From: Pyropia yezoensis
Taxonomy: Eukaryota; Rhodophyta; Bangiophyceae; Bangiales; Bangiaceae
Length of the DNA: 64,000 bases
Assembly: GCA_009829735.1 (NCBI GenBank)
Contig: CM020619.1
Location: 10,034,375 to 10,098,374, forward strand
Direction of reading: 5' to 3'
Shown here in pieces: positions 60,134 to 64,000 of the stretch; positions within the stretch are counted from its first letter, which is position 1, and each line of letters starts with the position of its first letter. A program made the translations under genes and the position numbers. The notes beneath the pieces were generated by a model. The model saw only the letters and a program-made list of their open reading frames with translations. It was not told the origin of the DNA and made no database searches.

Positions 60134-61384
60134 TTAGGTTGCCCCAATGGTACCCAAGGCTCCGCCTGTCCACATGACGACATGCTTTCTTAACATCCGT
60201 CGTACCCCTTCGGCTACCGAAGGGGGAAGGTAGTCGGGGTCAGCCTCGGCCAGTGCCTTCAATGCTTCTTGGTCCTTCGGCGGAATATCCGCCGGTAATG
60301 ATGGTCGACTAGGCTTCCCGTCATCGGGTTGCTGTCGCTCGGTGGTCTCGGCGACCGCCAGCACCTTAAGTGGTTCCACTTGACCTTCCTTGTCAGGGGT
60401 AAGGATATCTCCTTCGTAGAGCTCGGCAATCCCGAGGATAGTTCCCTTCGGGAGGGTGACTGCCATACGGCGATAGTTCGCCATCACTAGGAGGGACGAC
60501 CCTCCTGATGGGAGGTCTATGAGACCGTTGGCCATGGTCAACCCATGGCGCTTGTACGTCCGCAAGTTGGACTTGACTCTGCAGATGCCTGCGAGGTCAC
60601 AGTTAACCGGGAGGAATGTCTCCGACAACGGCTCAAAGCGAGTTCGCTTGGCCAACCGAAGTGTCTTCGGCTCGACACTTGCGTACACCTCAGCCACGTT
60701 AACGTGGCTCCCTTGTAGCGTCAGGTCCCTGACGATAGCCGTGTGTCCTCGCTTCGTCCCGTCGGCTTCTTGAAGCTCAACGGTCCTCCGGCCTGGCCGG
60801 ATTGCATCAACGTGAACGTTGATGAAGGTGCACCCCAGTATGCAGGGCACCGATAGGGTCTCACACACCAGGAAGTCGACTTCCGTGGTGAGTTCCCCGA
60901 TGGTAACCCGCAGCGACATCGCTGCGGTCGTACGAATGAGACGACCATTCGCGTCCTTGATGGTGGGTCCCCGAGTCACTCTGACTCGCGAGAGCCACTT
61001 GTCCGGGAGGGTATCCTTCCGGATAAGGTTGGGTCCAGCCCCTGTATCCAGTACAGGGTAGTACGATCGTGTCGACTGGGGGTCAACCCCCAGTGTGGCT
61101 GATACCTTGAAGTTCTCCAAGGTAAACAGCACGTGGCCTACACCGATATCCGGTGTAGCTCGGGCATCCTGAACAGGGCCCTTGTCTGGTTCGATGTGAC
61201 GGGGCTTCCCGTCCTCTCCTCCCAACCTTGGTGGTTGGTCATCAATCCCCTGACGCCGTGTCGTCGGGGCCGGAAGGTGTACCCGGGGGTTGATGCGGCG
61301 TCGGCTCAACCGCGCTCTCCGTGGGGCTTTCCCCGCGGTACTCCGGGGTGGCTTGCTTGGGTTACCCCAGCGCCCCCCGGTCAT
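60134..61384 (-). CDS. Retropepsin-like aspartic protease region of pol
   Basis: The 416-codon frame contains the active-site motif 'VLDTGAGPNLI' (D113) of retroviral-type aspartic proteases, which cut the Gag-Pol polyprotein. About 200 residues later comes the linker that normally leads into RT. It ends at a TAA at 60134 in the same frame as the RT frame, so protease and RT are separated only by this one stop codon. The frame is open upstream of the ATG as far as a stop at 61490 and overlaps the zinc-knuckle frame by about 95 nt in the -1 frame, which is the arrangement used for programmed -1 frameshifting in many retroelements. Confidence 0.85.
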   Translation of the reverse strand: MTGGRWGNPSKPPRSTAGKAPRRARLSRRRINPRVHLPAPTTRRQGIDDQPPRLGGEDGKPRHIEPDKGPVQDARATPDIGVGHVLFTLENFKVSATLGVDPQSTRSYYPVLDTGAGPNLIRKDTLPDKWLSRVRVTRGPTIKDANGRLIRTTAAMSLRVTIGELTTEVDFLVCETLSVPCILGCTFINVHVDAIRPGRRTVELQEADGTKRGHTAIVRDLTLQGSHVNVAEVYASVEPKTLRLAKRTRFEPLSETFLPVNCDLAGICRVKSNLRTYKRHGLTMANGLIDLPSGGSSLLVMANYRRMAVTLPKGTILGIAELYEGDILTPDKEGQVEPLKVLAVAETTERQQPDDGKPSRPSLPADIPPKDQEALKALAEADPDYLPPSVAEGVRRMLRKHVVMWTGGALGTIGAT

Positions 61385-61392
61385 CCTTCCTC

Positions 61393-62004
61393 TTACTCGT
61401 TTCCCGCCCTTGGTAGGGTGCTGTCCGCCGGGACATCCGGCTGCGGAGGTGCCTCCTCGACGGCCAGTACTCCACCTGGAGCTGGCTGCCTACCCGGTGC
61501 GGGTCCGGGTGCTCTGGCGGGATACCCCCCGGTGGATGCCTTGCGTTGCGCCGCTGCCCGCCGAGACTCCTCGGGGATGAGTGGGCAGGACGACACCCAG
61601 TGCTGGGGATCCCCACACAACATACATCCGGACGTGCCGGTCCCTCCTCGAGTTCGCATCGGGGTAGCCCCGTAGCTGCGGTAGCTGCGGTCGCCTCCCT
61701 CGGGCGCCCGAGTGCCTGCTCCCTGGTAGGCCTTGGGTCCTTGGGTCAACCGGAACATGGACTCCCCCAACCGGTTGGGTCGGCCCGCAATCTGCGGGGG
61801 TGCCTCCGTACGTACTGCCCATGTAGGCAGGGACTGGTGGGGGTTACCCGTAACCGGGGCATACCCCGTAGGCCTTGCGTCCCGGTGCCAGCCGGAACAT
61901 GGACTCCCCCAGCCGGTTGGTTCTACCAGCGATGTGCGGAGGTGCCGCCGTACGTACTGCCCATGTCGGCAGGGGTTGGTGGGGGCTACCCGTAACCGGG
62001 GCAT
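61393..62004 (-). CDS. Nucleocapsid part of gag with CCHC zinc knuckle
   Basis: This frame carries one canonical knuckle, C127-X2-C130-X4-H135-X4-C140 ('CMLCGDPQHWVSSC'), which binds element RNA for packaging. It lies in the +1 frame relative to upstream gag. The first half of the frame is the second reading of a 142-bp tandem duplication that shifts the frame. Probably not an independent gene but the C-terminal part of Gag. The ATG at 62004 is simply the first in the frame. Confidence 0.75.
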   Translation of the reverse strand: MPRLRVAPTNPCRHGQYVRRHLRTSLVEPTGWGSPCSGWHRDARPTGYAPVTGNPHQSLPTWAVRTEAPPQIAGRPNRLGESMFRLTQGPKAYQGAGTRAPEGGDRSYRSYGATPMRTRGGTGTSGCMLCGDPQHWVSSCPLIPEESRRAAAQRKASTGGYPARAPGPAPGRQPAPGGVLAVEEAPPQPDVPADSTLPRAGNE

Positions 62005-62012
62005 AACCCGTA
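61729..62012 (-). repeat. 142-bp tandem duplication in gag
   Basis: 61729-61870 and 61871-62012 match at about 122 of 142 positions by eye. Because 142 is not a multiple of three, passing from one copy to the next changes the reading frame. Confidence 0.9.
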
Positions 62013-63727
62013 GTCCGCATATACGGGACGCGCCGTCCCGCTCCCTTGTTAACCTGGAACTGGGTCCCAGCCGGGGCGATGTACGCTACCGTACCATGCT
62101 CATCAATCACCGGCGTCGCCGGTAGCAACAGGTGGCCCTGTTGGTCGACTAGAGGTTCATCCTCGCCCGTAGGGGTATGTTCGGTCGCCACCAGTACTGG
62201 TGCGGCCTTACGTTCCACCTTCTCTTGCCTCGGTACCGGGGTAAGACTGGGCTTGCCTCCCTCACCCTTAGGCTTTGGGGCCAAGGCACATTCCGGGTGT
62301 AGCACCCGGTAGGCGTCCCCTCGGGACTTGCACATATGCATCAGTCGACTGAAGTTCGTCCGTGCCGTGTTGGCGCCCCGTGCGGATATCCGCACGTAGT
62401 TGGGTACTCCTGCGAACAGGATGGCTCGTAGCTCCCCTTCACCGAGGAGCTTCCCCAGCTCGTAGTCGAGCTCTTGAATCCGTCGTCCGAACATCTCCTC
62501 ATCCTCCCAGCTCTGGGCGGTGGGAGTGCGCAGGGCCCGGTAGTGGTGCTCGCACTTGTCCTCACTGAGGTAACTGCTCAGCAGCTCCTTGAGGATCCCA
62601 CGGTAATCCATGGGGGTGGCCGCGACTCTCATTCCCGGCATCGGGGATGCCTGGCGAAGGATCCCTCGTACCCGTTCGTCAACAAAGAACGGGAGGATCT
62701 CCAGCGCCAGCCCCTCGTTGACGAGCGCCTTGTCTGCGGCTGCCTTGAAGCTAGTCAAGAAGCCGATGACTGCCAACGGACGTCCGTTGGGGCCCCCGAT
62801 CATAGGGACTCCCTTCATAAGGTTCTGCATAGAGCGGATCGCTCGGTGGGACGTATTCCGCATCGATTCCGATACGGTGGTAGATCGGTCTTCCAAACGA
62901 TAACGTTCGGGAGTCAGTACCGACCTGAAGACTTCGTTGACGATCTCCGTGTCAGCGTCCTGGATATCCAGTCGCTTAGCCAGTTGATGAGTAAACTCCT
63001 CGGAGTCCATCCGCTTCAGTAGGCTCGCAGTTACCTCCGCGGTCATAGCTTCCACCACTGACGGTGGTACTTCAGGCGTCGGCACCTCGGGAACCCGAGC
63101 TGCCTGGCCTCCTTCGTCGTGGGGATACTGTGAGAGGGTACCCCCTCCCCCAATAACCGACTCTCCACCGGCGTAAGTATCCGCCGGGTCGTGTCCACGG
63201 AGTCCGCTTCGGGTGTTCCGAGCGTATCGCTCCGTGTGACTCCGTTCCAGCTCTGCCGACGAGTCGGATCCATACCCCATTGTGTCAGGGGGTTGTCCAG
63301 GAGTAGCAGCAACGGGGTTGACCCTGGTGGACTCCGAAAGTAGTCCGGCCGGTTCGAACCGTACCGGTGTGGGAGGAACACGACGGGGTCCCGTCGTGTG
63401 GCGTGTTGACATCAACACGGCCATTGCGTCCTCCGTCCGATCTTGACGGGCGTCGAGCCCGGAAAGCCGGGCCTCGATGCGAGCCAATGATGCCATCAGG
63501 GAGTCCCCTGGTGAAGGTGGCGGCGGCGTGAGGTCGGCAGAGGACAGTTGCGGCGGTCCGCCGCCCCCGGCCGTCCGTGCCGTACCAAACGTCGATCCGG
63601 CACCGGAGAGCATCGGCGTCTCAATGTTGTCGATCGGGTTACCGATCTCGGTTCCCGTAGTCACCTCCGGGGTCGGCGTCGACGCCGATCCGTCATCTTG
63701 AACGTTGCCCGTCTCTTGGGTAGACAT
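61844..63727 (-). CDS. gag: Gag (capsid) protein of the retrotransposon
   Basis: This 627-residue frame starts at 'MSTQETGN' (the open frame upstream begins with GTG). It has a Thr/Pro/Ser/Gly-rich N-terminus, a helical region around 'LARIEARLSGLDARQDRTED', and a helical capsid-like core at about residues 280-510 ('RSMQNLMKGVPMIGG', 'RALRTPTAQSWEDEEMFGRR'). The latter resembles the retrotrans-gag region, in which an 'F..r...l' helix follows the Trp. It ends by running through the first copy of the 142-bp duplication into a TAA in the second, before the zinc knuckle. Gag assembles the particle in which reverse transcription takes place. Confidence 0.85.
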   Translation of the reverse strand: MSTQETGNVQDDGSASTPTPEVTTGTEIGNPIDNIETPMLSGAGSTFGTARTAGGGGPPQLSSADLTPPPPSPGDSLMASLARIEARLSGLDARQDRTEDAMAVLMSTRHTTGPRRVPPTPVRFEPAGLLSESTRVNPVAATPGQPPDTMGYGSDSSAELERSHTERYARNTRSGLRGHDPADTYAGGESVIGGGGTLSQYPHDEGGQAARVPEVPTPEVPPSVVEAMTAEVTASLLKRMDSEEFTHQLAKRLDIQDADTEIVNEVFRSVLTPERYRLEDRSTTVSESMRNTSHRAIRSMQNLMKGVPMIGGPNGRPLAVIGFLTSFKAAADKALVNEGLALEILPFFVDERVRGILRQASPMPGMRVAATPMDYRGILKELLSSYLSEDKCEHHYRALRTPTAQSWEDEEMFGRRIQELDYELGKLLGEGELRAILFAGVPNYVRISARGANTARTNFSRLMHMCKSRGDAYRVLHPECALAPKPKGEGGKPSLTPVPRQEKVERKAAPVLVATEHTPTGEDEPLVDQQGHLLLPATPVIDEHGTVAYIAPAGTQFQVNKGAGRRVPYMRTTGYAPVTGSPHQPLPTWAVRTAAPPHIAGRTNRLGESMFRLAPGRKAYGVCPGYG

Positions 63728-63934
63728 AGTCACAATCAGTCAACCGACGTAACAATCACCACGAATAAGAGAGCGAGGGGGTAGATTGGGGAGAGTAACA
63801 GTAGATCACAGTCAAAGGTAAAAACTCAACACAATCGATCAGGTCGCAACACCACGAGTACAAGAAAAGGACCGGATCCCTATCCGTGTGCCAGGGCCGA
63901 AGACGGCGTCACCACAAGGGTGACGGAAGCCCGT

Positions 63935-63951
63935 CCCCTGCTGCTCCACCA
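63935..63951 (-). other. Primer binding site
   Basis: One base inside the 5' LTR the minus strand reads TGGTGGAGCAGCAGGGG, beginning with the TGG that pairs to the CCA end of a tRNA. I cannot name the tRNA. Confidence 0.65.
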
Positions 63952-63952
63952 A

Positions 63953-64000
63953 TGTAGCACAATAGGAATCCGTCGCACGTCCACTCTCAGGGAACACTCA
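63953..64000 (-). repeat. 5' LTR of the retrotransposon, cut by the window edge
   Basis: The 48 bp are identical to 53416-53463 of the other LTR. Confidence 0.95.

Larger units (their letters stand above)
53416..64000 (-). mobile_element. Ty3/gypsy chromovirus-type LTR retrotransposon with an antisense ORF
   Basis: In element orientation (minus strand) the order is 5' LTR (right edge, first 48 bp in window), primer binding site, gag, CCHC knuckle, aspartic protease, RT-RNase H-integrase-chromodomain, polypurine tract, 3' LTR. Integrase lies downstream of RT and a chromodomain closes the polyprotein, which defines chromoviruses among Ty3/gypsy elements. Terminal dinucleotides are TG...CA within a 7-bp inverted repeat TGTAGCA/TGCTACA. 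The 48 bp of overlapping LTR sequence are identical, suggesting recent insertion. ATCAC at 53411-53415 is the probable 5-bp target copy; its partner should lie near position 64316, outside the window. With a full right LTR the element would be about 10.9 kb, unusually long, mainly because of the 2.4-kb antisense ORF near the 3' LTR. Confidence 0.93.

Noticed and set aside
1..64000. tRNA or rRNA genes
   Set aside because: No cloverleaf, A/B-box or rRNA-like stretch was recognised by eye; a covariance-model scan would be needed to exclude tRNAs.

Overview
The window looks like nuclear DNA of a GC-rich eukaryotic alga. I would place it in the Bangiales red algae (Porphyra/Pyropia type), by inference only. 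Coding regions are extremely GC-rich with Ala/Gly/Pro/Arg tracts, G/C homopolymers of 12-24 nt are common, genes have no or few short (about 280-320 bp) GT-AG introns, and starts often sit in good Kozak contexts. The gene set is eukaryotic and includes plastid-lineage types: a PPR protein, a DnaJ-type zinc-finger plastid protein, a YqgE/DUF179 protein, CLASP, and a Kv-beta-like aldo-keto reductase.

Layout, left to right. 1-2.1 kb: C-rich low complexity without a supported gene. 2.1-4.9 kb (+): an unassigned protein with two frame breaks. 5.0-6.2 kb (-): a zinc-knuckle protein. 7.9-8.8 kb (+): an ORF split by an in-frame stop, possibly a retroelement remnant. 9.5-10.3 kb (-): a SET-domain protein. 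11.7-15.7 kb (+): a PPR protein. 17.0-18.0 kb (+): a low-complexity hypothetical. 18.4-19.4 kb (-): the aldo-keto reductase. 20.5-20.7 kb: a hairpin cluster followed by an A15 tract. 21.1-24.9 kb (+): a two-exon membrane protein with two transmembrane segments. 25.7-26.1 kb (-): the DnaJ-type zinc-finger protein. 27.5-33.3 kb (+): a 1928-residue, probably nuclear protein. 34.2-42.6 kb (-): a giant CLASP. 43.8-46.0 kb (+): a poorly resolved multi-intron gene. 46.5-47.6 kb (-): a two-exon YqgE/DUF179 protein. 48.3-48.9 kb: a hAT-like MITE with an exact 8-bp target duplication. 49.7-51.7 kb: three different tandem repeat arrays. 52.5-53.4 kb (+): a gene cut off by a retrotransposon.

From 53,416 to the window end lies an almost complete Ty3/gypsy chromovirus-type LTR retrotransposon on the minus strand. 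In element order it has the 5' LTR (first 48 bp seen at the right edge), primer binding site, gag, zinc knuckle, aspartic protease, RT-RNase H-integrase-chromodomain, polypurine tract and a 363-bp 3' LTR. Its most striking feature is an uninterrupted 789-codon ORF on the opposite (+) strand between pol and the 3' LTR. The LTR carries a TATAAA facing that ORF, and a 4 x 24-bp hairpin-forming repeat separates the two convergent reading frames. I recognise no family for the antisense product, and it is my best candidate for something undescribed.

The other genes look like independent housekeeping or regulatory loci with their own promoters, arranged in convergent and divergent pairs, not operons. 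All family calls rest on motifs read by eye; no database search was run.
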